Origin: Aurelia coerulea
Taxonomy: Eukaryota > Cnidaria > Scyphozoa > Semaeostomeae > Ulmaridae
Direction: 5' to 3'
Length of the DNA stretch: 64,000 nt
Assembly: GCA_039566865.1 (NCBI GenBank)
Contig: CM076943.1
Span: forward strand, 39,564,663 to 39,628,662
Positions 25,101 through 40,100 of this stretch are shown in pieces (position 1 is the stretch's first letter; each line of letters opens with the position of its first letter). Below the pieces are notes generated by a model. The model worked only from the letters and a program-made list of their open reading frames with translations. It was not told the origin of the DNA and did not search any database. A program made the position numbers and the translations under genes.

Positions 25101-28100
25101 TTGCGCATGGTAATACGTTTCCCAGCTGTTGATTTGCTTTGAACTTTACCAGCATAACAAAAGGCTAAGACAAAAGAGGGTAGTCCTCAGTATCCTCAAC
25201 AAAAATTCGAAACAAGTTTCATCCGAAACCGTATGCAAATTAACATGCAACATCTTTTAGCTAAAGAGATGGAAAAGCGATGGTAACGTCTGGCATTTGA
25301 TAGAAGTGAGCGAGGCATAATAGAGAGGAGCGCCTTTTTGAAAATTTGGTTTAGAAGGGTGGGGTTTAACAGAGAGGGGGGCTGCATAGAGTTTTTTACG
25401 GTAACTACATCGTAATACCTATTAGCTATAGGAACATATTGAGACCACGATTTCAAATTTTCATTGATATGTTACTTTACAATTTAATCAAACTGAAATT
25501 TACTTTCTACATGGTTGTTAGTTGGGATGTGAAATTATGCGCCCTAGTTTCAGCGAAGAGAGGAGTAGTAGTTAAGGTAGTAGTTGGGATAACTAGCGCA
25601 AACATAATAAGTGTAGACTAACCAGTTGGCTGTATAATTCTTCTTTGTTTCTTGTCTCCTCCGCAGCAGTTTTCATCTTCTCTCGCAGTTGCTTGATTTC
25701 TTCAATCTTCAATTCAAGTTCCGACTACGACAAATTTATAAGGGGTGAGTCAAAAAGTTAAACGTTTTGGTGGACTGTGAAATAAAACGTATGCGATCGA
25801 TATTTAAAACTAAAATGTTAATCTCTCAGTCAAAAAGGCTAACTTCGATGTGAAAATTTCGTTTGGTAAAAGCACTCATCTTCAGACCAAGAAAGTAGAA
25901 AACTGCTACTAAGGGATTTGTATGGGAACGATAATTCCATCCGGTAGTTTCTTTTTGCCACAATACGACACTCTATAAAATAATAATAGTGCTCAAAACA
26001 AAGCTTTCAAGTACAAGACAGTCTGAAATTAGCCTCACTGCATAAGAACCCTCAAGCTACGCTCATTGAGTAACTGTTGTGTTGTTGTGCCTCCACTGCG
26101 GGCCTTATGACCATAGAGCTGAAAAACCGGACAAAAATGCCAATCTGCGACAAGTTGTGTCGCAACGTTGTGAGGTGATCAGAATATGGCTTAGAGGAAG
26201 GCGCTTTTTGCATTTATGGCTAGAATAAACATTTATCTAAGTCCTGATAGCAAGCTTTATGGTACAGCAGTCCTGGAAAGCTGCTTTTGTGGCGCTTTAA
26301 GATCAGTGGTTTTGAGAAAAAAGCAGCAGGTAATTCAGGCCCAATAGATCTTATAGCTAATAATTGAAAAAAGAATCCAAATCGAATGATATCTTGATAC
26401 ATTTGTAGAATGTTCGAATGTATACAATAGTGATAGAAGCTCCAACGCAGGGAGCTATACACGGGAGACAGTCTGGTTCCCTGACGTCATTTTCGACTAG
26501 GGGGACTGGGCTCCACGGAAGCGGTCCAAAATAACGTCTGGACAAAAACCGTAACCATGGGCCGTAACCATGCCGCGACTTGTGCTTTGATACCTTGTAG
26601 CTGGAAATGGCGGCGGCCAAGCTGCAAAACGATTTTGAAGAATTACTTGAAGAAGTCCTGAAAGCAGCGAGTGATGGCTGGGAAACGTTCGAAAGCTGTT
26701 GTAGGATTGTTGAAAGCATTGTTCCGCAGTTTTCTTGTCCACAAGAAGAGAGGTATGCTTACAATATTTGCGACGTAGATTTCGTTAGGCCAAATGGAGC
26801 TAGATGTGTGCTACCAAGTATCTAAGGTTCACTTGTATTTTGATTTTAATTTTGTAAGTTTTAAAGGACATTTTGCCTGTAACTATTAAGCTCGCAGGAC
26901 CCTAATGATAACAATATTGTAAATATTGATAGGTTATCCCGTTAAAATATTCGTAAATTATTATTATTAGTCTATAATTAACGTTTTATTATCAACTGGA
27001 TTTGTTTAACATAAGAGGCCTAGTCTTAAATAACCTGAAATGTCATAATTAATTGGAAATGTTGCTGTCCTTTTCTGAAATGATGATCAAAATGAAATCT
27101 CTAATTTCTCCTTCGTTTTCTCTCAGATAGTTTATATCAAATCACATATTCCTTCGAATGTGTTTGGTCCGGATACAGCTCCTGCAAGATGCACATTTTG
27201 GCTGGACCTTGCAAGATTTTCAACACATTCCCACAGAAGATTGGACACTGTTTGAATAGGATGAATTCTACCAAATCTTGAGGCATTGCCATATTTCCAT
27301 TTAGGCCTGTGTAAATATTGTTAAGTATGTAAAAAGAATCTAAAGAATTTCAGATTGATTCTTTCCTGCTCCTAATGTTTGTATGGTTCTAAATAAGTCA
27401 GTGATGTGGAATGCAAATTTTTTTCTGTGACTACACTGATAATTTTTTTCTGCGACCACATTAAAAGCAGCCAAAGATGCTCGAGTCATTGCAGGCCTAA
27501 ATGTGATCAGAATCATCAATGAGCCAACAGCTGCTGCAATTGCATATGGTCTTGATAAGAAAGAAGGTGAAAAGAACATTTTGGATTAAGGCATTTTTTG
27601 TGTGACTACACTGATAATTGTTGTATCAAAATTTCCTTGAAACTGTATTTACCATTAGATGCAAAGGTCCAGAATAGACAATTATGCTCAAGATGGAAGG
27701 GAGGAGGTGAGGAACTTTTTACCAAGATGCTTTTATGGTAAAGATTCAATCAAAGAATGCAATGTGTCAAATGGTAAAAATTCCTCATTGCCGCCTTCAG
27801 GGTAAATAATGGTTTATTGTGCTCATCAAATTTCTATGAAGTAGATAGTCTGTGCTTTATGAAAAAGGCAGATGAGTTTGAAGCAGAGGCGTAGGAACCA
27901 TGGGGGCACTTGGAGCGCTTGCCCCCCAACATTTTGCAATTATGATGGCAAAGTGTCCTTTTGTTTCAGGAGGTGTTTGTCCTTGAAGTGTCGAGCCCCT
28001 CCCCCTCCCTAAGTGCTTCCTACGGCTCTGGTTTGAATGAGTACTGTATTGCAGTGCATTGGCTCCTAAAAACAATGGTATCCTATTGTTGTAAAAACAG

Positions 28101-31100
28101 GCATAATGTTGTGCCTCAGAATAAAATTATGACTGAGTCTACGACAACAGAATGCCATTGCTTTTAGGAGCCAATCAGCTGGGTGACAGTGCACTTTTAA
28201 TACCAACCAATCGTAACATTCAAGAAATTTATACAGACACTGTGCATTATTTTTTCAAAAAGTTTGCTAAAGATAGAGAGGAGAAAGATTGGTCTGTAAC
28301 GAAAGATTCATTAATAAGGAAAGAAAGATCACTGGAGATAGATAGTTGCTTGAAGAATTTTTAGTAGCTTGACAGTGATACTGTTTGGTCCACTTAACTT
28401 ATCAAGTTTTAAAGACAGGATAAGGCAGGATACTGTACTTCATCAGCTGTGCAAGGGGAGATAAAAACGAATCTAAATTGGAAATGGACAAATAATCCAA
28501 TAGGGATTTTGGAGTTCTTGGGATTTTCTTTGTGATACTACTATAAGCAACATTTGGTAAAATATTTATTGAATTCAGTGGCTATTTTGACAGTTTCCAG
28601 GCCTTATACTTACTGTATTATGCCCTTTATTCCTTTGCATAGCATTTTCATGTTGCTTTTGTGTTCATCAAAATACTTATGGGTAGCAATTCTTTTTGCT
28701 TTCTCTAATTTCATTCATAATTATAATTGCTTGATGTGTATGCATGTAGGTCATTGACAGAATTTATTAATTTGAACTGATGGAATAGATTGTCCATAAT
28801 TTTAATCAATTTATTAATTTGAACTGATGGAATAGATTGTCCATAATTTTAATCATTTTCTGAGTGTGCAAATTAATCCAAGGTTTATTTCTAAGTTTCA
28901 AAGCCTTTTTGATAATTTTTCTTGGGGTAATGTTTGTTAATAAGATTGTGGAGATTAATCAGAAAAATATCAAATTTTTGATTTAAATCAATAGCATCGT
29001 CATTGAGAAAGGATTTTTCAATATCTTTATAGTCGGCAAGAAATTTAGCTTCATCAAAGTTTTTATAATCATAAGCAAAACAGGATGAAGTTTTGTACTC
29101 GGGGGGTGTTACCATACAGAATAGCAAACTGGGGAAGATACGTATATATATATATATGTATCCATTTATCACATTGATCACAAAAGACTGCTTTTTTATT
29201 TACATTTTTGTTGCAAATGCCACAAGGAAAAGGTACGTTGTGAGTGGTGGGTCCTAGATCACTACATTGTTTTCTACAATATGCTCATTTTGTCTCAAAG
29301 AGGGAAATACCTGGTTAAAACACAAAAATTAAAGAACATCGCAAAAACAAAACAGGTTTTAGCCTTTTCTCTTCTTTTAGCCTTTGAGGACTTTTCAAGC
29401 TTGCAAAAACATGTTGGTTAACAGATTTGGAGGTTACATTACCATGCATCAATATATTCAGCAAAAAGAGCAATAAAACTGCTGAAGGAATAATACAAAT
29501 TGTATCAGACCAGCTAGACCATCATAACATTCTAAGATAGGGAATTTCCTCTAACCATCCAGCCAACTACACAAGCCCCACACCCGACCTTAATAAGGCA
29601 CACCACCAGAGGCCAGGCAGACCCACAGACAGCCAGAGGAAACCCCCCTCAATTCAGCTCAACTAGAAGGATTTGTACTTTGTGTACTGTTTTATCAGTC
29701 TTACGACATTTGATCACTAGTGTTGCAGGATATGCCAGATAACCATTAGATATTTCTTTGGTTATCAATTTTTGCCGCTCAAACATTGCATCATTTTGTC
29801 TCTTTGTTACTTCTTTGGAGTACATTTGGTCAGGTCGGATACCCATCTTTGGGTGCTTTGACAAAGATCAGAAAATCCATTTTTCACAGTCTCACTGTCT
29901 TTCCAAGAGAAGAACTTTACATAGATATGACTTAGCCCTTTTTCATCATTTCTGCAACTTGATCAGCTTCAATTTTGAGGTGTCTTGCGATAACTTCTAC
30001 CAGAATTCCCTCTGTTTGGTCCCATGTTTCATGGGGCTCCTCTTTAATTCCCTTAAGAATTAGGGTTGAGCACATTGATTTTTGTTAGTAGTTTCTTAGA
30101 TTGAAGTTGTAGAATCTCTTTTGAGGTTTGCATTTGCCAAAGTATCTGCCTTCTAGGCTTTTTCAGTAGTTTTTTGCATGTCCAGCTTGATTTCCGTAAA
30201 TTTACTGTGCATCTCTCTAAGGTCTAAGGATTTCATCTTTTTTGTTCATTCAACAGAGTTTTCATATATCATCCAGGGTAAGGCCTATGTCAGGCAAGTC
30301 AATTTTGGGCCTAAGTAAAGCTGCATCAAGTTCGGCACAGTTTTTCTTTCTTAAATAAAGTGATAGGCAGCAGCAGTTGTACCAAACAAGCATAAATGTA
30401 TACAAATATTGATATTTCACCGTATCATGTAGATTATCATATTGGATTGAGACGATGCAGGAAGAAGTAAACCAATGTTTTGCCTTGCTTTGCTTTGCTT
30501 TGCTCACACGGCCATATTATTCAACGCCGTTGCGGGGATGTTACAACATGAACAATTTCATTGAAAATGACGACTTGGCCTAACTGAGCTTCTTGGTGAC
30601 AAATGCAAATGGAGCTTCTTTCTTGCATTCTGCAGTAATTCCCATTTATATCATTTTCTGATGAATCATAATTCCTTGAGGAAGATGAATACTTTGCCAT
30701 CTTCCATCCTCTATGCTTCAGTTGCTTCCACACACAACCGGCTTTCCAAATAAGGAGTGAGAAGTTTGAGAGGAAACTTTTCTGGTTTTTGTCCAGGCGT
30801 CAACAAATCGTAGCCTCACTACATAAGGACCCTCAACTTACGCTCATCTAATTGAAGTGAATTAATGTTGTTGTTGTCGCTCCAGTCAAGGGCCTTATGG
30901 ACTAACTCTTCTCAAAACGGCAAAAAAATTCTCGCCAGGAACAAATTTGTTCCTGGACCAATCAGGATGCAAGACTTGAAATAACTTGATGGGATTGGCT
31001 GATTCTTCTTCAATTTAAACTTCCCGCCAAAGGCAAACAAACGAATTCGAACAACGCGTTCGACTGAACTGCTCCAACGATCAAAATCTCAAAGTAGCGA

Positions 31101-34100
31101 ACGAATTTACGAGATCTTTTGCGTCCCCAAACAACCAAAATATCACCTATGGGTAGGATTTTTTTGCTTTAATAGCTTGAAGAAACATTCATCTAAGTAC
31201 TGATAGCTTGTTTTGCAGTGTAGCACTTCAGGAAAACCACTTTTTGCGGCGATTTAGGGTCGATGGTTTTGAGAAAAAATAGCAGGTGATTTAGGCCATG
31301 TCCGTTTCTGGAAGCGTAAGTCCATGAGTCGTAGTTATAGCGTCCATCAGCCTATCAATAGCGATAACCTACGAACATATAATCAGTCTAAACAAATCGC
31401 TTCCCTGGCGCCCAGTATCCTCACGCGAACGCGGTCAAGTTGACGCACAGGGAACCAGGCTGCACGGGAGAGGAAACGCGCTGGCGCTGTCTGCGATGTG
31501 ATATGCGACCTCGTTTGTGTGTTGACGTAGCAACGGAGCAGCGATAATTTGGTTTGCCTAGCAACGAAATTTTTGCTGTGGAGAACGACCGGGAAGAAAG
31601 CGAGAAGGTGGATTGAAATGGGTTTGTCTTAGTAAACAAAGGTTGCACAGCATTTCCACTTGCCTCACTATTTTATAAACCGTCCGACCCTCATTCGATT
31701 GATTGAAATAACTAAAAACTGCGTAAGTTTCGAGTCGATTGGAATCTCAGAATGTTGCTGAGGCACGAGAATAGGACAAAAGCACAATCGATGCAAGTAC
31801 CCCGAAAGAAAATTAAAATATCTCGCGAGTCTCATTCTATCTCAGAAACATTTGTCACTAGTTTTATTGCCAATGGCTATCCACAAGTAACTTAAATTGC
31901 TCAGAGTTGGGCGGGGTTGGGCAGGGTGAAATTTTCACAAATGCGTGCTTGGAGCGTGATCCAAAAGACGAGCTGGCCTAAGCACCGCTGAAAAAACTTA
32001 GCCGCCACAGCCAATTCCTGATACCAAATGGCTAAATTAGTCTCACTATGCAAAGATGAAACATTAAAGGGTCAAAAGAATTTCTAACATAGCCTAAAAT
32101 GCCTACCATTTTTGTTCAAATTCAATCCAAAAATGAGATGCACTTTCCGTCCAAACATCAGCTTCCATCTTGTTTTCTCTACAAAGTGCGCGATGCGCTG
32201 CGAAGGAGGCGCATATCACATCGCAGAATGCAACTCAATGCGCGTTTCCTCTCCCGTGTATAGCTCCCTGCTCCAACGCCACTCGATCAAACCTTTAGTA
32301 GAACAGTTAAAAGGTTTATTGTAAAGGCCATACAGGAGCAGGGAATGAGTCTATGTTGACCGAAGCGCCATCATAAAGTCAAAGAGCACAATGAAACAAG
32401 AGACTCCATGTAATAAGTCTGGTCTGAAATAGCAGTAGGCCTGTAAAGGACCCTGGGTGACAATGGCTCTTTAAGAATGCAAGTATCCAAAAAGCGTTAG
32501 ATCAAATCGATGAAGGACGGAGTCATTTTAAACGTTGCTCAATGGAATTTCTCAAAACATTCATAATGTGGAATTAATGTTAGAAAAAGTTAGGTTATTG
32601 AAGTTCTTTCCAAATCACATTAGGATTGCTCCAAATAAATGAGGAACAAAATAAAAAATAGGCCCATGCCACTGTCACGAAAATGTTACTACTGAGGGGT
32701 TTCAGCCTTCACACAAACTCGAACTTCAAAAGCTGGTAACTCCGTAAATATTCAATGAATCTGCAAAAATTCTGGTGTATAAAATTAAATTTAAGATCTG
32801 GGTTATCTTGCAGTAAAACCCGCACATAGAACCTAAGATTTTGACCTCAGCCTGTTTAGGTTCTTATGCAATAGAGGCGCATCCAGTAATCAGGGTGTAG
32901 GCAGAGTTACAAAAAGTCTTTGACCTTCCTCCAAACCTTGATTTAAAGGTCCGACCTTCCCCATTTCAACGTTTTGTGAAAAAAAGGCGAAAGAGCCTTT
33001 ATATATCAAAAAAGGTATTGATTGATCTTTCCATGATATATCAGGACCGTTGCACGTCTTATAAACTGTAGACTTGCTCCAAGTCTATTTCCTTTTTCAT
33101 CAGTGATTCCTCTTTTTTCGTCAGTGATTCTTCGTTAGTAAATGCGAAGGAGCATGCGGATGATTGAAAACGAGGCCGGACGACCCCCGTCGCATGCTCC
33201 TTCGCATTCCTCTATATTTTGCATTTACCAGCATTTACCAACTATCAACTATCACTGACGAAAAAAGAAATAGACTTGGAGCAAGTCTATATAAACTGTT
33301 GCCTGCAGTCTGGAAAGAAATTCAAAAGGTGGTTGGCACACCCAGTTAAAGCTTCAAGCAGAACGATCTTTCATGATTTTTTCGAGAATGTCAATGAATT
33401 GTGCAGTGGCGTTATTAACGAGGGACATTGAAATGAGAGTAAAATTTGAGAACACATCTCTTACTTTGGCTTAGAACATCTCTCCTGATGTCATGTTTGC
33501 CAGTGCTAGAGAGGCAAATTCGAAACATTTGTAATAGTTTTATATGAACCACCACCATCTTCAGAAAAATTTTGCGTAAACACTCCTTAGTTTGGCTCGG
33601 AATGTCTCTCTCGATCCAATGTTTACTAATACGAAAATGGAAAATATCACAATTTTGTGCTATTTCTTCCTTAACTTAACGTCAGTTAGAAAATTTTTGG
33701 GACATCAACCTTTGCATTGGCTTAGAATGACGCACCTGGCCTTGCAAATTCAATTTCCCTATATCCTTATCTTTTCAAATAAACCTCCCCAATTTTTTGC
33801 TCAAAACTTCCTCGAAACCAGGTTTGTGGGTGTGTAAAGTTTTTGCATCTCTGGGTATATGCTCTCAACATAAGATTAGCGTAAGCCAAATTTCTTTACA
33901 TTCTTGGCCCTGAGTGAGTGAGTAATTGTATTTAACGTGCCTAGCCTGCGAAAGTCTCGAGATGACTTGTTTCCAGCGGGGGACACGGGTTATACATAAC
34001 CTTTCACTTTTTAGGCACATACACTTGCTATTCTCGCAAGGCATGGGTTTCTGCGCTTGGCGCAGGGGGGCCCATCAGGGCGACCCCGGTCCTTCCTCTC

Positions 34101-37100
34101 GATGTGACCACACCTCGTGATTCCTTTTGCCTTTGCCTGGAATTACAGAGAGTTAGCAGCCTCTCCTCACACTTTCGCAGCAAGTATGACCCTGGTGGGA
34201 TTCGAACCCACGACCTTGCGGTTGTGAGTCCGGCGCCTTAACCACTGGCCCTACTCATTTTATCCAAAGCTTACCCAGTTTATTCCTGCCTGTCACAGTC
34301 CTGTATGCAATATTTTTGAAAGACCTTCATTGGCAAAAAGATTGCATATATTTTCCAATGAATGAATATATGAATGAATGAATGAATGAATGAATGAATG
34401 AATGAATGAATGAATGATGGATGGATGAATGAATGATTGAAACCCTTTGTCAAGAACCTAGTTAAGATATCAGGCTGCAAGGGTTCTTATTCATTGGATA
34501 AAAAGTACATCATTTCAGGCTGTAGGTTCTTAATAAATGAAGGTTCTTATGTGCGGGTTTTTATTGTACCACAAAAGAACCATTTCATGATATCATTATA
34601 TTTCAATGTTATCATGTTTCAATGATATCATTATATTTCAATGTTTAATCAAATGACGAAAAATGTTTTGGGACAGCTTGCACTCCGCAAAAACATCCGT
34701 ACAAAACGTGCGACGTTTCTTGCCTCACAAGGAAAGCATGTTTCGCCGACAAGTAGGAATCTCGTGGGATTAGCTGTTTCAAGAACGATCATCTGCTATC
34801 TTGTCCGGAGTGGGTGTTCAAATGGAGCTTAATACGATATGATTAATAAAGCCAAATGAGAATCAAAACCAGATGACAGATAGAAAATCATGATGTGAAA
34901 ACAGCAGATGAACAAAAAAATAACTATCGTATAAACGAATTTTTCGGTCATAAGATCACCATGGCAAACAACATGGCGTAGCATTAACCTTTTTTTGCAA
35001 AATTTAAACGGCAGGCTTAGATCGATTGCTTCAATCGTTCATTCATTCATTCATTCATCCATCCATTCATTCATTCATTCATTCATTTATTCATTTATTA
35101 ATTGATTAATTCATTCATCCATCCATCCACCCAAAACAACCACCCACCCACCCACCCACCCATCTATCCATCCATCCATCCATTAATAAATTAATTCACT
35201 TAAAATATTCATTGAACCATACTTTCTCTCATACATTCTATCGCCTGTTAATCATTACAAACCAGCTGGCGAAAAAGATACTACTGTCTTAAGAATTACC
35301 GAAAAAGCTAACTTTCCTTCGAAATTAAAGATTCCTGCTGTGCAGCCTCATCTAGGCAAAATTAATGCAGAGTTGAATTGCAAGTACGTGTTTACGGGGT
35401 GTCCTAAAATGGTGTATCAGCGCATGCAGAAGTGCATCATCATAAATTACTCATCTTAAAGTCATAAACAGACTTTAATTAATTTTATATACTTTCTCAT
35501 AAAAATACAAAGGCAAACAAAAAATTTCGATGACATAGGGAGCATGGAAGTACACATCAACCCTGCAGCCATTGAAACAAAAATACAAGAAAAGAACTGA
35601 ACAAATTAACCAATTACAAATGCAAAGTAAACTGACAAAAAGTAAGTACCAATATTTGGGATCTTGCAGTAATGGAACATTTAAAAGCGTTCCGTGTAGC
35701 ATGAATGAGTTTGAGGGTTGCCTCGAGAATGGCAAATGGGAGAATGGCAAAAACATGCAATTTTTCCAAGAGATTTGGCAGAGATTGTAGCTCTCTGAAA
35801 TCAACAGTTACTAGCATGCCTTCTGTCACCGTTCAGTTGAAAGGCCGGCATGGTCACTTTAACCTATGATTGCAATCCGAAAAGCCAAACTCAAAGACAA
35901 TTTTTAATCCTACATTTTCCATTTACAGTGAAATAATCGCCATCATTTTCTTGTCAAAATTTTGTGAACATTCAACGTAGCGATGGATTTGAAGTTGTCT
36001 GGGAAATCTGTTGTTTGCAAAATGATTGACCTCTGTTTCTCATTCAAATTTGAATAGTCCGAGAAAATGAATGAATTACCATATACTTAAAACTGTTTTT
36101 TCAGACGGCAAGCACAACTTAAACTGACCAAGCAACATCTCAATAGATAGCTAAGCACTTCAGCTACATGCTGATACTTTTTTGTGTCCAAAAAAAAAGT
36201 ACTCCCGTATGAAAAATCACCAACATTTGATTACACGGCCGATCTTCAATTTTCTTTCTTTGTTAAGTAGATCAAAGACCAAATTATTTTGCAAGACATA
36301 GCTGATCTTGTAAGTGATTTAAAAATGAGCAAATTTAGCTCTTTTTAGGCCTACCTGGTTTTGAATCATACTGCAAAAAGCACTGATGATTGCCAAATCA
36401 ATTTCTTTGTGCGTGTAAAACTTCTAGTGTGGTCTTAAATGACAGAGATAAATGCGCACTATCATTGGAGACTTCAATGATGATAGAAAATCTGAAATTT
36501 TTGACTCTTAGGCAAGATTGAGTATTTGGCTTAAAAACTATAGCTCAAAATAAGGTTTTTCAACGTGTAAATTTCCTACCTTGCTGTTTCAAAATCAAAA
36601 ATTTTATTATCTATGAACATTTTTGGGTCTTTGACAAAACAACTCAAGAAGAAAATTTAATCAAAGGTTTCATAATCAATTTTTGGTGATTTTTTAAACT
36701 GGAGTACTTTTTTGGGACACCCGGTATGTGATCTATCTCGTGAAGCTTATTTTTGGTCACCCTGTATATGTTACTCACAAACAAAGAAATACAATTTTCA
36801 AAACAAGGAAACGAGCTATGTCAGACTATGAAATTCATGATTAAGATCCGGCAGTATTGGAATATCATTTCCGTATCTCCAAAAGCAGGAAAGGCTCTGA
36901 CATGTCGACATCTTAGAATTAGGAAAAAATGTAATGATTCAGCAAGCTAGATCCACATCTTGTTCAAAATGATCGCAAAACATTCATTTTTGATTTCAAA
37001 ACAACAATTCAGGGAAGGAAGAAACAGTCACTGCAATCATGATTGTTTTCGGAACTTTTCAGGAATTCTCTTTTCGTCGCTGTCGAAATTTGTTTGTCAT

Positions 37101-40100
37101 GTGACGCGAAGCAGAAATCAGATAAAACGGCGAACTTTGATCCGCTAAATATTTGAACTGTGATCTTTTCTAAAAAATAGTACATTCTTTTCAGCTTACA
37201 AGTGGGTTTGCGAGGATATGACGGTAGCCTGCAACAGGTTAAAAGAAGGCAGGGCATCCTGTTTAAGGAACTTGGACGAGGTTTATTCTTGTCTAGCGGC
37301 CAAAACATCGGCTTCCAATCTCGAAAACAGAATGCACGAATAGCTAAATCATCTTTGTGTTCGATTTAATGGCCTGAAAGAGACTTCAAGTGCTTAGCTA
37401 CATTTTGTTATGGCAATATTTGATGTCTTCAGGTTACTGTACCCATTCAGGAGGATGAATTTTGATATCCATTCCGATCAATGTTTGGATTTTTAGATCA
37501 TTGGATAGCACACATACCCACCTACAATTTCTGGTAATTTCAAGGAATTTACCTTTATTTTATAGTGAATTATAAGCAATTTAAAGCAACGTCTCTCCAG
37601 CTAGGAACATGCTGATTACATTAGGAGGAAAATTTGATCACTAAAGGTAAAATGTTTAAAGTGCATTTGAGTTCCTGTTGATTGGATTTTGCCGTTTTGA
37701 AACCAAATACAATCATTATAAACTCTGCGCTAAACATATAAAGGATTACTCTGTTTACTCTTGTGGCCAGCTTAATGTCAATCATCGACCACAGTGGAAT
37801 TATACGCTTAGAAACTATTTCAGCCCTTTTCTCAAAATCAAATTTGCAGCAACCAATGGGTATTCATACAGCTCCCTGTACCCAACGGTTTGACGTAATT
37901 GGCTGAGATTTGGCAGACAGAGAGAAAAAGAATAGAGGGACCAAACAGTGTCTCGCTTTTGAGAAAAATTGCATGGTCCAAATTTAACATTTGAATGAAT
38001 CTCAAATGAGGCCAGGGGGCGAATGACAAAATTATTTTATTAATTATTCTGAAACTAAGACACGGAAAGGAAAGTTGAGACAACGTTTGCTACATCAATG
38101 TGTCGAGAAAGGAAAATCTCATTGAGGTTCATATGAAACTTATCTGGGGGTACAGGGATGTTATAGAAGGGGGAAGGTCCAATTTTCGCGTTTTCTAGTG
38201 TTTAACACACAATTTCTAGATATTTGTATTCGTTATGGCTTATAAATACTCCCCATTTAATGAAAAATCAAATGATGGATAGTCGATACGTGTCATGTCG
38301 CGTGTATGATAATCAAGAGTGAAAAGACCGAGAGTAGTCACTGAAGGGGTACAGTAACCTTAAGTGTTTTCAGAATTACAGCATCTTATATGTTTCAGCC
38401 AGTTTGAGGTTGTGACATCATCAAATTGCTAAATCGGCAACAAGAAAAGCTACAGATTTCGGCTTACTTGAAGATCCTCATAAACCGAGGTTTTCTTAAA
38501 GACTGCACTATTTTTGCTTCTATTATGTTAGGATTCGAGATCATTTTGATTTCTTTCAAAGCGTTTCAGGAATTCATCATGAAGCCTTCGTCATCTCCTC
38601 AAGTGTTCTGGGCCTGAGATATTTTGACCAAGTCAGTTTCGTAATGTGTTACCGTAGGAAAGGTGTTGATTTTGCTCTAACAGCCTGTTGTAATTGAAAT
38701 TAACCTTACCATTGGAAGGAGAACAGATTTTGCCCTCAGATGGTATGCAGTACTGAGTGTCTCAAAAAAGTATACAGATTTGGTTGACTCCAGCGATGTG
38801 AATTTAGCTTAAATCAATGGCTAATTAATCTCAAAATGTTCCTCGATAGTTAACTTGAACATAGATACCTCGTTTGTATGTATTGGTGCTTTGAGAGCAG
38901 AAATATCACTCTTGAAAGCTCAAATTTGCGTCCACCTGCAAACCAGAGCTTTGGCCTTTTGGCCTCAGCAAAGTCCCAAAGCACATCAAAATTAAGAACT
39001 GAAATTAATGGAGGATTAAGAAACTGCCCAATGGGTGACTTGGAGGTGACTTTTGGAAAACAGAATAACACAATATCCAACAATGTTCAAATTTTATCAA
39101 GGATATCGTTTATATATACGGTATGCCTTAAAAATTTGCTAAGGCCAAAAGGCTAAAGCTCTGGTTTGCAGGAAGACGCACATTGGAGCTTTTAATATTA
39201 ACATGTCTGCTCTCACAGCACCAATACCAACAAACGAGGTACCTATGTTTAAGTTAACTATCGAGGAAAATTTCTAGAGTAATTAGATATAGTGAACGAC
39301 GAGAAAAAAGAGAGACAACATCTTCAGAGAGCAGGCATCGACTTGATCTTTTGCGCTATTCATTTTCTATTCAGTTATCTGCTAACTAGTTTCGGCCATC
39401 CAGGCCAGGCCAGGCTAACTAGTTTCGGCCATCCAGGCTCTAGATTTTTCTAGAGTAATTAGATATTGATTGAAGTTAAAGTGACATCGCTGGAGTCAAC
39501 CAAATCAGCTTACATTTTTTTTTGGGACACCTGATACATCTACTCAAATCTTATCGCCTCATTAGAAATTTCGATTATAGTTGAGTTGCTTTGTTTCTGA
39601 TACACCCTGTATAGAAAACGTGACATCTCGTGTTTGTTCTTAAAGAACAAGTCCGGGGGTGGTATGATTGATGATAGAATACAAGATAATACTACCATGA
39701 ATGATTTATGATACTTTTTGCCACTATTTTACACCTTCTCCTTGTGAAATTACGTATTCAAATTAGCAATTTGAGCGAAGTGACGTCATATTGTGCAAAA
39801 GAAAACGAGGCTGTGCGGTTGTTTTTTAGCCTCTTTATTGTGTACACATGCAGTGAAAATGACACGAGAACACGATAAAGAGGCTTGCTACGATAAAGAT
39901 GCGAAGAAATAATCACGCAGCCTCGTTTTCGTTTGCGCTATATGACGTCACTTCGCTCAAAATGCTTATTTGAATACGTAATTTCACAAGGAGAAGGCGA
40001 AAAATAGTGGAAAAAAGTACCATACATCATTCATAGCAGTATTATCTTGCATTTCATCATGAATTATACCCACCCCGGAATTGTCTTTTAAATATCAAAG

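Noticed and set aside
28152..28364. 70-codon plus-strand gene
   Set aside because: Coding-like composition at its 3' half only; it starts inside an inverted repeat and shows no family resemblance.
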